Assembly (NCBI GenBank): GCA_022842185.1
Contig: JALHQB010000004.1
Span: 62,001-126,000, forward strand
Direction of reading: 5' to 3'
From: Acetobacteraceae bacterium
Lineage (GTDB): Bacteria > Pseudomonadota > Alphaproteobacteria > Acetobacterales > Acetobacteraceae
Length of the DNA: 64,000 bases
Shown piece by piece: positions 53,004 to 62,074 of the stretch; position 1 is the stretch's first letter, and every line of letters begins with the position of its first letter. The position numbers were made by a program, and so were the translations under genes. The notes beneath the pieces are model-generated. The model was not told the origin of the DNA and searched no databases. It saw nothing but the letters and a program-made list of their open reading frames with translations.

Positions 53004-54458
53004 ATGGGCCTGATCGGAATTCTCGCAGGCCTCGCGCTGCTGGTGTGGCTGGCCTATCGCGGCTGGTCGGTGCTGCTGCTGGCCCCGGCCGCCGCGCTGA
53101 TCGCAGCGGCCTTCGCCGGCGAACCGCTGCTGGCACATTGGACCGAAACCTTCATGAACAGTGCGGCGCGCTTCGTCGCCCAGTTCTTCCCGCTGTTCCT
53201 GCTCGGCGCGCTGTTCGGCAAGCTGATGGAGGATTCCGGCGCGGTCGGCACCATCGCGCGGTGGATGACGCTGAAGCTCGGCCCCAAGCGTGCGATCCTG
53301 TCGGTGGCGCTGGCGGGCGCGGCCGTGACCTACGGCGGCGTTTCGCTGTTCGTCGCGATCTTCGTGTTGGCACCGATGGCAACCGCGTTGTTCCGAGAAG
53401 CCGGCATCCCGCGCCGGCTGATGCCGGGCGCGATCGCGGTCGGGGCCTTCACCTTCACCATGTCCGCCATGCCGGGGACGCCGGCCATCCCCAACGCCAT
53501 CCCCATGCCCTTCTTCGGCACCACGGCCTTCGCGGCGCCGGGCTTGGGCATTATCGCATCAGCCATCATGCTTGGGTTCGGCCTGTGGTGGATGCAGCGG
53601 GCGGAAGCGCGCGCGCGGGCGGCAGGCGAGGGCTTCGGTGACGGCGCCCCCGCCTCGGCCGATGCCGCCGCAGATGATCCGCTGGTGCGCGAACGTGCCT
53701 CGGTCGCGCGCGAATTCGACCCCGCCGAGATCCATCGCAGCCAGGCGACGTCGAAGGAACTCCCGATCCTGCTGGCCGCCGTGCCGCTGGTCGTGGTGGT
53801 GGCGGTGAACCTCCTGATGTCCATGGTCGTGCTGCCGAACATGGACGCCGCCTTCCTGGCCGAACCGCGTTGGGGCGGCACCAGCCTTTCGGCCGTGGCT
53901 GGCGTGTGGTCCGTCGCGGTGGCGCTGTTCGTCGCCATCCTGGTCTTGCTGGCGATCAGCGGCTGGCGGCTGCCATCCCTGCGCGCGACGATGGACGCCG
54001 GCGCCAACGCCTCCGTCCTGCCGATCTTCTCAGTCGCGTCTTTGGTAGGCTTCGGCGCCGTGGTCGCCGCCATGCCGGCCTTCGAGGTGGTGCGCGACTG
54101 GGTGCTGGGCATTGGCGGCGGGCCGCTGGTGTCGCTCGCCTCCGCCGTGACGATCCTGGCGGCGCTGACGGGCTCGGCCTCGGGCGGGCTGACCATCGCA
54201 CTCGATGCGCTGGGGCCGACCTACATGGCACTGGCGGCGCAGATCGGGCTGGATCCGGGGCTGATGCACCGCGTCGCGGTGATCAGCGCGGGCACGCTGG
54301 ACGCGCTGCCGCACAATGGTGCCGTGGTGACGCTGTTTGCGGTGTGCGGGTCCACGCACAAGGACAGCTACCTCGACATCGTCATGACGACGATCGTCAG
54401 CGCGTTGCTGGCGCTGGTGGTGGTGATCGTGTTGGGGAGCGTGGTCGGGTCGTTCTGA
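53004..54458 (+). CDS. GntP family permease (gluconate/3-hydroxybutyrate:H+ symporter type)
   Basis: 484 residues with about 12 hydrophobic segments. GALFGKLMEDSGAVGTIARW and GAFTFTMSAMPGTPAIPNAIPMPFFGT are the family's conserved blocks, and LPHNGAV lies near the C-terminus. GntP relatives import gluconate or 3-hydroxybutyrate with protons. The long charged central loop (about 200-250) is normal for the group. Co-transcribed with the patatin gene; a 3-hydroxybutyrate role is inferred from that pairing. Confidence 0.88.
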   Translation: MGLIGILAGLALLVWLAYRGWSVLLLAPAAALIAAAFAGEPLLAHWTETFMNSAARFVAQFFPLFLLGALFGKLMEDSGAVGTIARWMTLKLGPKRAILSVALAGAAVTYGGVSLFVAIFVLAPMATALFREAGIPRRLMPGAIAVGAFTFTMSAMPGTPAIPNAIPMPFFGTTAFAAPGLGIIASAIMLGFGLWWMQRAEARARAAGEGFGDGAPASADAAADDPLVRERASVAREFDPAEIHRSQATSKELPILLAAVPLVVVVAVNLLMSMVVLPNMDAAFLAEPRWGGTSLSAVAGVWSVAVALFVAILVLLAISGWRLPSLRATMDAGANASVLPIFSVASLVGFGAVVAAMPAFEVVRDWVLGIGGGPLVSLASAVTILAALTGSASGGLTIALDALGPTYMALAAQIGLDPGLMHRVAVISAGTLDALPHNGAVVTLFAVCGSTHKDSYLDIVMTTIVSALLALVVVIVLGSVVGSF

Positions 54459-54461
54459 AGG

Positions 54462-54519
54462 TTGGAGGGGCTCTGCCCCTCCAAACCACCCCGCCAGGGG
54501 CCAACGGGCCCCTGGACCG
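54462..54519 (-). repeat. 58-bp double-hairpin element, copy 2 (bidirectional terminator)
   Basis: Stem 1: perfect TTGGAGGGGC / GCCCCTCCAA (54462-54471, 54475-54484). Stem 2: perfect CCAGGGGCC / GGCCCCTGG (54494-54502, 54507-54515). Reverse complement of copy 1 at 26566-26623 with about seven differences, several of them compensating within stems. It lies 3 bases after the GntP stop and 15 before the hrcA stop. Confidence 0.8.
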
Positions 54520-54534
54520 CGGGGAATTGGCGCC

Positions 54535-55614
54535 TTAGCCCAGCAGGCGTCCGATCACCCGGGCTGTGTAGTCCACCACCGGGATCACTCGGCCGTAGTT
54601 GATGCGCGTCGGGCCGATCACGCCGATCGCGCCGACGATCTTCTCCTGGCCGTTGCGGAAGGGTGCGACCACCATCGACAGCCCGGCGCTGTCGAACAGC
54701 CCGCTTTCCGCGCCGATGAAGATCTGCACGCCCTCCCCACGCTGGGCGAGGTCCAGCAGGCGCAGCATCGTCTCCTGCTGTTCCAGCCTCTCGAACAGGC
54801 GCTTGATCTCGGACACCCGGGCGGCCTGGTCGATCGTCTCGAGCAGCCGTGCCTGGCCCCGGATGATCAGCGAACCGCCCTGCCCACCGGTCCAGGTGCC
54901 CAGGCCCGCCTCGATCACCTGCTGTGTCAGGGCATCCAGCGCGGTGCGGTTGTCGGCGACCTCGGCGGCGATCATGCCGCGGGCGTCTTCCAGCGTGCGG
55001 CCGGCCAGACGGGCGTTCAAGTAGTTGGAGGCCTGCTGCATCGCCGAGGGCGGCAGCCCGGCCGGCACCTCGATGACGCGGTTCTCGACCTGCCCGTCCT
55101 CATGGACCAGCACAACCAGCGCGCGACCCGGGCCGAGGGCGACGAACTCGATATGCCGCACCATGCCTTCGGTGGTGGGTGCCACCACCAGCCCCGCCGC
55201 GCCGGCGAGGCCGGACAGCATCTGCCCGGCCTCCCCCAGCGTTTCCTGCAGGGACCGGCCGGAGGCGGCGCAACGGGCGGAGATCGCGCCGCGTTCTTCC
55301 TCCCCCAACGCCCCGAATTCCAGCAGACCATCGACGAACAGGCGCAGCCCGCGTTCGGTCGGCAGCCGTCCGGCCGAAGTGTGGGGGGAATACAGCAGCC
55401 CGGCATCCTCAAGGTCTGCCATGGCATTGCGGATGGTGGCCGGCGACAGGCCGAGTGGGAGACGGCGCGACAATGTACGCGACCCGACGGGTTCGCCCGT
55501 CGCGACATAGGTTTCGACCAGCTCACGCAGGATCATTGCGCTGCGGCTGTCGAGTGCCGCCAGGCTGGCGCCTGTCTGCGCCGGCGGCGGGAATCCGTTC
55601 GGTCCCAATTTCAT
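54535..55614 (-). CDS. hrcA: Heat-inducible transcription repressor HrcA
   Basis: 359 residues. The N-terminal winged helix (LRELVETYVATGEPVGSRTLSRRL, then SPATIRNAMADLEDAGLL) and HTSAGRLPTERGLRLFVD are diagnostic; the C-terminal GAF-like part ends VIGPTRINYGRVIPVVDYTA. HrcA represses groESL and often its own operon through CIRCE elements and is kept active by GroEL. No CIRCE inverted repeat was found in the adjacent spacer, so it is probably not autoregulated here. Confidence 0.96.
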   Translation of the reverse strand: MKLGPNGFPPPAQTGASLAALDSRSAMILRELVETYVATGEPVGSRTLSRRLPLGLSPATIRNAMADLEDAGLLYSPHTSAGRLPTERGLRLFVDGLLEFGALGEEERGAISARCAASGRSLQETLGEAGQMLSGLAGAAGLVVAPTTEGMVRHIEFVALGPGRALVVLVHEDGQVENRVIEVPAGLPPSAMQQASNYLNARLAGRTLEDARGMIAAEVADNRTALDALTQQVIEAGLGTWTGGQGGSLIIRGQARLLETIDQAARVSEIKRLFERLEQQETMLRLLDLAQRGEGVQIFIGAESGLFDSAGLSMVVAPFRNGQEKIVGAIGVIGPTRINYGRVIPVVDYTARVIGRLLG

Positions 55615-55718
55615 GTGTCCAGATGATAGCGTATGGACTTGCCTTGCCTCCGGTCAACGGCCGGCACGCATCAATCCACGCGAAAATGTCATATGGTGCG
55701 TCCGGAGCCCCGCTGCAT

Positions 55719-55751
55719 CCCTGCCATTGCAGGACGGGGTGCATGGCAGGG
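55719..55751. promoter_or_regulatory. Inverted repeat in the hrcA-rph divergent spacer
   Basis: Perfect 9-bp arms CCCTGCCAT / ATGGCAGGG (55719-55727 and 55743-55751), 15 bases apart, 51 bases before rph. It does not match CIRCE. It could be a leader hairpin or operator. On the hrcA side a TTGACC at 55652-55657 (minus) might be a -35 box. Confidence 0.4.
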
Positions 55752-55801
55752 CTGGCCATTGTAGAAGCCGCGCCTGACCTGTTTTCCGGGATACCTGACC
55801 C

Positions 55802-56518
55802 ATGCGCCCCTCCGGCCGCGACCCCTCCGCCCTTCGTACCGTCAGCTTTGAACCGGGCTTTGCCCGGCATGCGGAAGGGTCCTGCCTGATCCGCATGGGC
55901 GTGACGGAGGTGCTGTGCACCGCCAGCGTGGAAGGCAAGGTGCCGCCCTTCTTGCGCGGCCAGGGCCAGGGCTGGGTGACCGCCGAATACGGCATGCTGC
56001 CCCGCGCCACCCACACCCGTGGGGACCGTGAAGCCGCCCGCGGCAAGCAATCCGGCCGCACCCAGGAAATCCAGCGCCTGATCGGCCGGTCGCTTCGCGC
56101 CGTGACCGACATGAAGGCGATGGGCGAGATGACCATCGCCATCGATTGCGACGTGCTGACCGCCGATGGCGGCACGCGCTGCGCATCCATCACCGGCGCG
56201 TGGGTGGCCCTGCATCTGGCCTTCGAGCACTGCCGGCGCATGAACATCATGACCAAGAACCCGCTGAAGGATCAGGTCGCGGCCGTGTCCTGCGGGGTGT
56301 GGCAAGGGACGCCTGTGCTGGATCTGGACTACGCCGAGGACAGCAAGGCCGATGCGGATGCGAATTTCGTGCTGACCGGCACCGGCGGGATCGTGGAAGT
56401 GCAGGGCACCGCCGAGGGCGCGCCGTTCTCCGATGCCGAGCTGATGGCGCTGCTGGGCCTGGCGCGCAGCGGGACGGCGGAGCTGTTCGCGAAGCAGCGG
56501 GAAGCCGTCGGGCTGTGA
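55802..56518 (+). CDS. rph: Ribonuclease PH
   Basis: 238 residues, full length. The start [20 protein letters not shown], the [17 protein letters not shown] block and [17 protein letters not shown] match RNase PH closely; [12 protein letters not shown] holds the metal and phosphate contacts. It trims tRNA 3' ends phosphorolytically as a hexameric ring. Divergent from hrcA, the normal alphaproteobacterial neighbour. Confidence 0.97.
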   Translation: MRPSGRDPSALRTVSFEPGFARHAEGSCLIRMGVTEVLCTASVEGKVPPFLRGQGQGWVTAEYGMLPRATHTRGDREAARGKQSGRTQEIQRLIGRSLRAVTDMKAMGEMTIAIDCDVLTADGGTRCASITGAWVALHLAFEHCRRMNIMTKNPLKDQVAAVSCGVWQGTPVLDLDYAEDSKADADANFVLTGTGGIVEVQGTAEGAPFSDAELMALLGLARSGTAELFAKQREAVGL

Positions 56519-56530
56519 CAGAAAGGAAGG

Positions 56531-56646
56531 AAGGTCGGGGGAGGAACACCTCCCCCGAATCCCCCACCGTTTTTTGTCCATTGGAGGTTCGGCGCCAATC
56601 CGACAGAAAAAGGAGGGGGATCGGGGGAGTTCGCTCCCCCGACCTT
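56531..56646. repeat. BIME-like pair of inverted palindromic repeats
   Basis: Two copies of a 45-48-bp element in opposite orientation (56531-56578 and 56602-56646) flank a 23-base centre. Each contains a perfect hairpin: TCGGGGGAGG-AACA-CCTCCCCCGA (56535-56558) and TCGGGGGAG-TTCG-CTCCCCCGA (56621-56642), the latter with a UUCG tetraloop. Each copy is followed on its inner side by a C-rich then T-rich run. It fills the rph-FkbM spacer and may terminate or protect rph mRNA. Confidence 0.75.
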
Positions 56647-56654
56647 TCTTTTCG

Positions 56655-57416
56655 ATGACGCCCTTCGCCAAGGCCATCGGCGCGTCCCTGCGCACCTACT
56701 ACGCCCCTGGCCGGGCCGCGCTGCTGGATGCCTTCCATGCGCGCTTCCTGTCGGCTGGTGACCTGGCCTTCGACATCGGGACACATGTGGGCGACCGCGC
56801 TGCGTCGTTTCGCCGCCTGGGCGCCCGTGTCGTGGCGGTGGAACCGCAGCCGCGCCTGGCGCGTGCGCTGCGATTGATCCTGCGCGGTGATCCGGGCGTG
56901 ACGCTGGTGCAGGCACTGGTTGGTGCGGAGGCGGGAGAGGCGATGCTGCGCCTGAACACCGCCAACCCGACCGTCGCGACAGCGAGCACGGCGTTCATCG
57001 CGGCCGCTGACGGTGCGCCGGGTTGGGAGGGCCAACGCTGGGATGCGGAGATCGCGCGGCCGGTCACCACGCTGGATGCGTTGGCGGCGCAGCATGGCGT
57101 GCCAGACTTTGTGAAGATCGATGTGGAGGGCTTCGAGGCTGCGGTGCTGCGCGGATTGTCACGCCCGCCGCGTGCGCTGTCCTTCGAATTCACCACCATC
57201 CAGCGCGATGTGGCGGTGGAATGCCTGGGGCTGCTGTCGGCGCTCGGCTATGGCGCGTTCAATGCGTGCCTGGGTGAGAGCATGACCTTCGTACACGCCG
57301 CGCCGATGGATGCGGCTGCGATGGCGCGGTGGATCGAGGCATTGCCGCATGCGGCCAACAGCGGCGACGTCTATGCCAGCCTGGAGCCGGGCCGACTGAG
57401 GCGTCAGGTCGCGTAG
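56655..57416 (+). CDS. FkbM family methyltransferase, copy 2
   Basis: 253 residues from ATG 56655, the first residue of family similarity (the frame runs back through the repeat element). AFDIGTHVGDRAASFRRLGA is SAM motif I, VVAVEPQPRLA motif II, and DFVKIDVEGFEAAVLRGL the FkbM signature. It begins 8 bases after the BIME-like element and overlaps the convergent class II aldolase by 13 bases. Substrate unknown; it is not close kin of copy 1. Confidence 0.9.
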   Translation: MTPFAKAIGASLRTYYAPGRAALLDAFHARFLSAGDLAFDIGTHVGDRAASFRRLGARVVAVEPQPRLARALRLILRGDPGVTLVQALVGAEAGEAMLRLNTANPTVATASTAFIAAADGAPGWEGQRWDAEIARPVTTLDALAAQHGVPDFVKIDVEGFEAAVLRGLSRPPRALSFEFTTIQRDVAVECLGLLSALGYGAFNACLGESMTFVHAAPMDAAAMARWIEALPHAANSGDVYASLEPGRLRRQVA

Positions 57417-58168
57417 TCGGGCTCCTCGCGGTCCAGCACGCGGCGCCAAGCATCCAGATGCAACCGTGCATCCAGCTTGTCGCCCCAGGGACCGCTGTGC
57501 TTGCGGCGCGCCGTCTCGGGCAGTTTGTGCAGCGGCAGGCCGGTCTGCATCGCGGTCATCTGATACATGGCGGTGCGCTCGGCCATATAGGTCTCGTCAA
57601 AGGCGTCATGGACGGTGGGGCCGACGACGGTGACGCCGTGACCGCGCATCACCATGATGGTCTTGTCGCCCATCAGCCGTGCGATGCGGTCGCCTTCCTC
57701 ATTGTTGTGGACAGGTTCATCGCCCTCGGCGTCATAGACGGCGCGGTCGTTCAACAGCAGCGAATTGTGGTGGGAAAGGCTGAACTCGGCGCCCTGCACC
57801 ATCGATAGCGCGGTCAGCCAGCGCGGATGGACATGCACCACACAGGTCGCGGCAGGGTTCGCCATATGGATGCGGCAATGGATGTGGAAGGCGACCTTGC
57901 GGAGTTCGCCGGTGCCGCGCAGCACCTTCCCATCCAAATTGCACACGATCAGGTCTGACGCGCGCAATTCCTGGAACAGGTAGCCGCGCGGGTTGATGAG
58001 GAATAGTGGTTCCTCGCTGTCGGGCAGCATCAGCGAATTGTGGTTGCCGATATGCTCGTTCCAGCCGAGCCGGGCGCCGATGCGGAACACCGCGGCCATG
58101 TCGCAGCGCAGCGCCCATTCGCGCTCCTCCGCGCGGCTGTCGGTGAGGTTGCGGATCACGTTCGACAT
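57404..58168 (-). CDS. Class II aldolase/adducin family protein
   Basis: 254 residues from ATG 58168 (GGTGGA upstream). Zinc ligands are seen in VVHVHPRW and MRGHGVTVVG; GWNEHIGNHNSLML is the substrate-phosphate loop region, though the usual GN-hS loop is modified. Family members cleave sugar phosphates (fuculose-, ribulose-phosphate) or decarboxylate oxo acids. It is divergent from the dimethylformamidase-like gene with 98 bases between starts, which may indicate a shared catabolic pathway. Confidence 0.9.
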   Translation of the reverse strand: MSNVIRNLTDSRAEEREWALRCDMAAVFRIGARLGWNEHIGNHNSLMLPDSEEPLFLINPRGYLFQELRASDLIVCNLDGKVLRGTGELRKVAFHIHCRIHMANPAATCVVHVHPRWLTALSMVQGAEFSLSHHNSLLLNDRAVYDAEGDEPVHNNEEGDRIARLMGDKTIMVMRGHGVTVVGPTVHDAFDETYMAERTAMYQMTAMQTGLPLHKLPETARRKHSGPWGDKLDARLHLDAWRRVLDREEPDYAT

Positions 58169-58266
58169 GATGTCCACCCTGGCTGCTGGGGGAAGGCTGG
58201 CACGCGGATTGACGTGCCGCAACACGCGGCGGAGGGTTGGCGCGCCCATTACTGAGGATCCGCTGC

Positions 58267-60423
58267 ATGCCATCGCCCGCAGAACTGCCGATCACGGGTT
58301 ATCTCGACCGCTTTTCCCGCAGGCCCGGCGAACGCTTCGCCGCGCATGTGAGCGTGAGGGATGCCGGGCAGGCGCGGGCGCGGCTGGTGCGGGTGATCTC
58401 GGGCGACCCGAACCCGGCAGGGCCTGGGCTGCGCTTTGAGGATCTGTCGCATCATTTCGACCTGACCTTCGACGGGCAGCGGCAGCCGATCAGGCTGGGG
58501 TCGCACGCGCTGGTGCCGCGCGGGCCGAAGCGCGAGGCGGGCCCGGTGACCTGGACCGCGCTAGTGTGGCTGTCCGTGTTGCCGCGTGCCGAGGCGGTGG
58601 TGATGGCCGAGGATAATGTGGTGCTGTCCATCACGCCCGACGGCGTGACGGGCAGCATCGATGGCGCGGTGGTTGCCACGGCGCAGCCCTTGCCGCTGCG
58701 GCGGTGGCACCGGCTGTGGTTCAGCGCAGACCCCGCGACCGGCTGCATCGCGGTGGGGTTCGTGCCGCTGGATGGCGGGGCCGAGACGGTCGCGACATCG
58801 CTGCTGCCCGGACTGCGCGTGCCATTGGGCGGCGGGCGCATAACCATCGCCGCCGACGGCGCGGGCGAACGCCACCTGACGGCGAAGGTGGAGGACCCTG
58901 CGCTGATCGCAGGATTCCGCGACACCTTCGCGCAGCCGGCGGCAACGCTGGCGGAACTCGCACCGCTGGCCGGCTGGGATTTCGCGCGCGATATTCCAAC
59001 GCAGCGTGTGTGGGATGTGGGCGCGCAGAACTGCGACGGGCATCTGCTGAACATCCCGACGCGCGCCGTGGTCGGGGCACGCTGGACGGGCACCGAGATG
59101 TGCTGGCGCCACGCACCGGCCGATTATGGTGCGATCCATTTCCACGCCGATGACCTCGGCGATTGCGAGTGGAACGCGACGTTCCACTTCACCGTGCCCG
59201 ATGGTCTTCGATCGGGTTCTTACGCCCTGCATCTGACCTGCACGGGCGGCGAGGACTGGCTGCCGCTGTATGTGCTGCCCAAGCGCGGCACCGCGCAGGC
59301 GCCGGTGGCGTTCCTGGCTTCGACCTTCACCTACCAGGCCTATGCCAACCATGCGCGCGGCAATGCCGATGCGGCGTATCGTGCGCGCGTCGCCGCCTGG
59401 GGGGCGTACCCGCAGAACCCGGATGATTTCCCGATCTATGGTCGGTCCACCTACAACAAGCATCCTGATGGCAGCGGCATTGCCTTCTCATCGCGGCTAC
59501 GCCCGATCCTGACCATGCGGCCGGGCTTCCTGACCTTCGACGATGCGCGCGGGTCGGGCCTCCGGCACTATCCCGCCGACACGCATCTGCTGGCGTGGAT
59601 GGAGGCCAAGGGCATCGACTTCGACGTCATCACCGACGAAGACCTGCATGATGAAGGCGTCGATCTGCTGAAGCCGTATCGCGTGGTTCTGACGGGATCG
59701 CATCCCGAATATCATACGCTGCACACGCTCGATGCGCTGATGGATTACGCGCATCGCGGCACGGGGCGGCTGATGTATCTCGGCGGCAATGGCTTCTACT
59801 GGCGTATCGCGGTGACGCAGACGCTGCCGGGGGTGATGGAGTTGCGCCGGTCTGAAGGCGGCATCCGTGCCTGGGCCGCCGAGCCGGGCGAATACTGGCA
59901 TCAGACGGACGGCGCCTATGGCGGGTTGTGGCGGCGTGCGAGGCGGCCACCGCAGATGCTGGGCGGCGTCGGCTTCTCGGGGCAAGGCAAGTTCGAGGGC
60001 ACGCATTACCGCCTGCGCCCTGAAGCCCGCGACCCGAAGTACGCCTGGATTTTCGAAGGCGTGGTGGGCGAGACATTCGGTGATTACGGCCTGTCCGGCG
60101 GCGGCGCGGCAGGCTTCGAACTGGACCGTGCTGATTTCGCGCTGGGGTCGCCAGCCAACATCGCCATCCTCGCGCGATCGGAAGACCCGCCGGCATCCTT
60201 CGTGACGGTGCCCGAGGAATTGCTCTCCCACCTCGCCACCGTGACCGGCGAAAGCCCCGATGCGCTGAAGCGCGCCGAGATCGTGCATTTCGACACGCCC
60301 GGTGGCGGCGCGGTGTTTGCCACCGGATCGATCACCTGGTGCGGCAGCCTGTGGAAGGATGGGGCATTCCAGGGGCCGGTCAGCCAGATCATGGAGAATG
60401 TGGTGCGGCGCTTTTCCGCCTGA
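58267..60423 (+). CDS. N,N-dimethylformamidase large-subunit-like protein
   Basis: 718 residues from ATG 58267 (GAGGATC upstream). It aligns by its order of segments with the large subunit of dimethylformamidase: an N-terminal beta/lectin-like region, FLASTFTYQAYANHARGN, SRLRPILTMRPGFLTF, HLLAWMEAKGIDFDVITDEDLH, and a glutamine-amidotransferase-like core with GSHPEYHT and YLGGNGFYWR. The enzyme breaks an amide bond to release an amine. The small subunit known for true DMFase is not encoded beside it, so the substrate may differ. It heads a + strand run with a peptide-type ABC importer. Confidence 0.85.
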   Translation: MPSPAELPITGYLDRFSRRPGERFAAHVSVRDAGQARARLVRVISGDPNPAGPGLRFEDLSHHFDLTFDGQRQPIRLGSHALVPRGPKREAGPVTWTALVWLSVLPRAEAVVMAEDNVVLSITPDGVTGSIDGAVVATAQPLPLRRWHRLWFSADPATGCIAVGFVPLDGGAETVATSLLPGLRVPLGGGRITIAADGAGERHLTAKVEDPALIAGFRDTFAQPAATLAELAPLAGWDFARDIPTQRVWDVGAQNCDGHLLNIPTRAVVGARWTGTEMCWRHAPADYGAIHFHADDLGDCEWNATFHFTVPDGLRSGSYALHLTCTGGEDWLPLYVLPKRGTAQAPVAFLASTFTYQAYANHARGNADAAYRARVAAWGAYPQNPDDFPIYGRSTYNKHPDGSGIAFSSRLRPILTMRPGFLTFDDARGSGLRHYPADTHLLAWMEAKGIDFDVITDEDLHDEGVDLLKPYRVVLTGSHPEYHTLHTLDALMDYAHRGTGRLMYLGGNGFYWRIAVTQTLPGVMELRRSEGGIRAWAAEPGEYWHQTDGAYGGLWRRARRPPQMLGGVGFSGQGKFEGTHYRLRPEARDPKYAWIFEGVVGETFGDYGLSGGGAAGFELDRADFALGSPANIAILARSEDPPASFVTVPEELLSHLATVTGESPDALKRAEIVHFDTPGGGAVFATGSITWCGSLWKDGAFQGPVSQIMENVVRRFSA

Positions 60424-60498
60424 CCGGTTGACACGTCGCGTGGCGCGTCGGACGCTTCATGCAACAAGGCTGTCACGCAGACACTGGGGATCGGGCTT

Positions 60499-62070
60499 AT
60501 GAAGCACTCTCGTCTCGCGTCCACCATCCTGGCCATGGGGCTCGGCTTGCCGGGCCTGGCGCTGGCGGCGCCGTTCGAATGTCCCTCGCGCGGCGGGGAC
60601 ATCATGTTCGGCCAGGAAGCCAATGTGAATTCGCTGGACCAGATGACGTCCAGCACCATCTCGACCCGCAACATCGCGATGAACATCTACGAAACGCTGA
60701 TGACGCGGGACGAGAACAACCGTCCCATCCTCGAACTCGCCGAGAGCATGGAGGAGTCCGGCGACGGGCTCACCTATACCTTCAAGCTGCGGCCAGGCAT
60801 TACCTTCCACAACGGCAAGCCGATGACCTCGGCCGATGTCGCGGCATCCTTCAACCGCTACAATCGCATCGGGTTGCAGCGCAGCACGCTCGACAACGTC
60901 GCGGGCTGGGACACGCCCGACCCGATGACTTTCGTCATCCGCATGAAGCAGCCGCAGCCGACCTTCATCGAGGCGCTGTCATCCTTCTCGGTACCCATCG
61001 TCGTCATCCCGTCCGAGCATGAGAATGACGATCGGCAGCAGTTGCGCACCGTCGGCACGGGGCCGTTCCGCCTGATGGAGTTCGTCCCCGGCAGCCATGC
61101 GCGGCTGGGCCGTTTCGATGCCTACCGGCCAAATACGTCGTTCGAGCAGCGTACCGGCTTCGGCGGATATCGTGTGGCCTGCGTGGATACCGTGACCTTC
61201 CGCATCGTGACCGAGGCGAGCGCGCGCGTTGCGGGTCTCGAGACCGGCGCCTTGCAGGCGGTCGAGGATGTGCCGACACGTTCGCTCGACAGCCTGCGCC
61301 GCAACACCGCCATCACCATCCTGCCGCTGCAGAACTGGTGGATCCAGATTGCGCTGCCCAACACCGCGAACCCGCCCGTCAACAACCTGAACTTCCGCCG
61401 TGCTGTCCAGGCCGCGCTCGGCATGGAAGACATCATGGACGCCGCGACCGACGGCAATTTCCGCCTCAATGTCGGGTTCCAGTTTCCAAACCAGCCAAGC
61501 TACACGGATGCCGGCAAGGAAACCTACAATATCAACGACCAGGCGCGGGCGCGCGCGCTGCTGCGGGAATCGGGCTACCGCAACGAACCGATCGTGATCC
61601 TGACCAATCGCGATTATCCGCCGATGTACAATGCGGCGCTGGTGATGCAGCAGCAGATGCGTGCCATCGGCATCAACGCCAATCTGCGCGTGGTGGATTG
61701 GCCGACCTCGGTTCAAATGTCGCAGCGGGTGAACAGCGACGAGTGGCACTTCTTCCACTCGGGCTGGGGGACGCAGCCGGCGCTGGGCGCATTGGCGACC
61801 ATGCAGTTCCTGGTCAGCCCCAATGCCCAGTACCGGCCGCGCGACGAAGTCGATGATCCGGAAGTGCTGGCGGCCTGGAACGCCATGAACAACGAACGCA
61901 CAGCGGAAGCCCGGCAGGCCGCCTTCGCGACGATGCAGCGGATGATCCTGGAACGGGTCTACGCGCTGCCCTTCGGGTCACTGACGAAGGTGCAGGCGGT
62001 GCGGTCCAACGTGCAGGGCTTCGTGCCCTTCCGCATCCCGCGCTTCTCCAACGTCTGGGTGCAGCGATAA
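60499..62070 (+). CDS. ABC transporter substrate-binding protein, peptide/nickel family (SBP_bac_5)
   Basis: 523 residues with a signal peptide (MKHSRLASTILAMGLGLPGLALA/APF). YTFKLRPGITFHNGKPMTSADVAASFNRY is the family signature, and GTGPFRLMEFVPG follows. It is periplasmic and hands peptides or small amides to the permeases downstream. A 75-base gap separates it from the DMFase-like gene and 4 bases from the first permease. Cargo is probably the amide used by the upstream enzyme, an inference from operon order. Confidence 0.94.
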   Translation: MKHSRLASTILAMGLGLPGLALAAPFECPSRGGDIMFGQEANVNSLDQMTSSTISTRNIAMNIYETLMTRDENNRPILELAESMEESGDGLTYTFKLRPGITFHNGKPMTSADVAASFNRYNRIGLQRSTLDNVAGWDTPDPMTFVIRMKQPQPTFIEALSSFSVPIVVIPSEHENDDRQQLRTVGTGPFRLMEFVPGSHARLGRFDAYRPNTSFEQRTGFGGYRVACVDTVTFRIVTEASARVAGLETGALQAVEDVPTRSLDSLRRNTAITILPLQNWWIQIALPNTANPPVNNLNFRRAVQAALGMEDIMDAATDGNFRLNVGFQFPNQPSYTDAGKETYNINDQARARALLRESGYRNEPIVILTNRDYPPMYNAALVMQQQMRAIGINANLRVVDWPTSVQMSQRVNSDEWHFFHSGWGTQPALGALATMQFLVSPNAQYRPRDEVDDPEVLAAWNAMNNERTAEARQAAFATMQRMILERVYALPFGSLTKVQAVRSNVQGFVPFRIPRFSNVWVQR

Positions 62071-62074
62071 CGCC

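Noticed and set aside
55615..55801. CIRCE element in the hrcA-rph spacer
   Set aside because: The inverted repeat found (CCCTGCCAT/ATGGCAGGG, 15-base spacing) does not resemble TTAGCACTC-N9-GAGTGCTAA.
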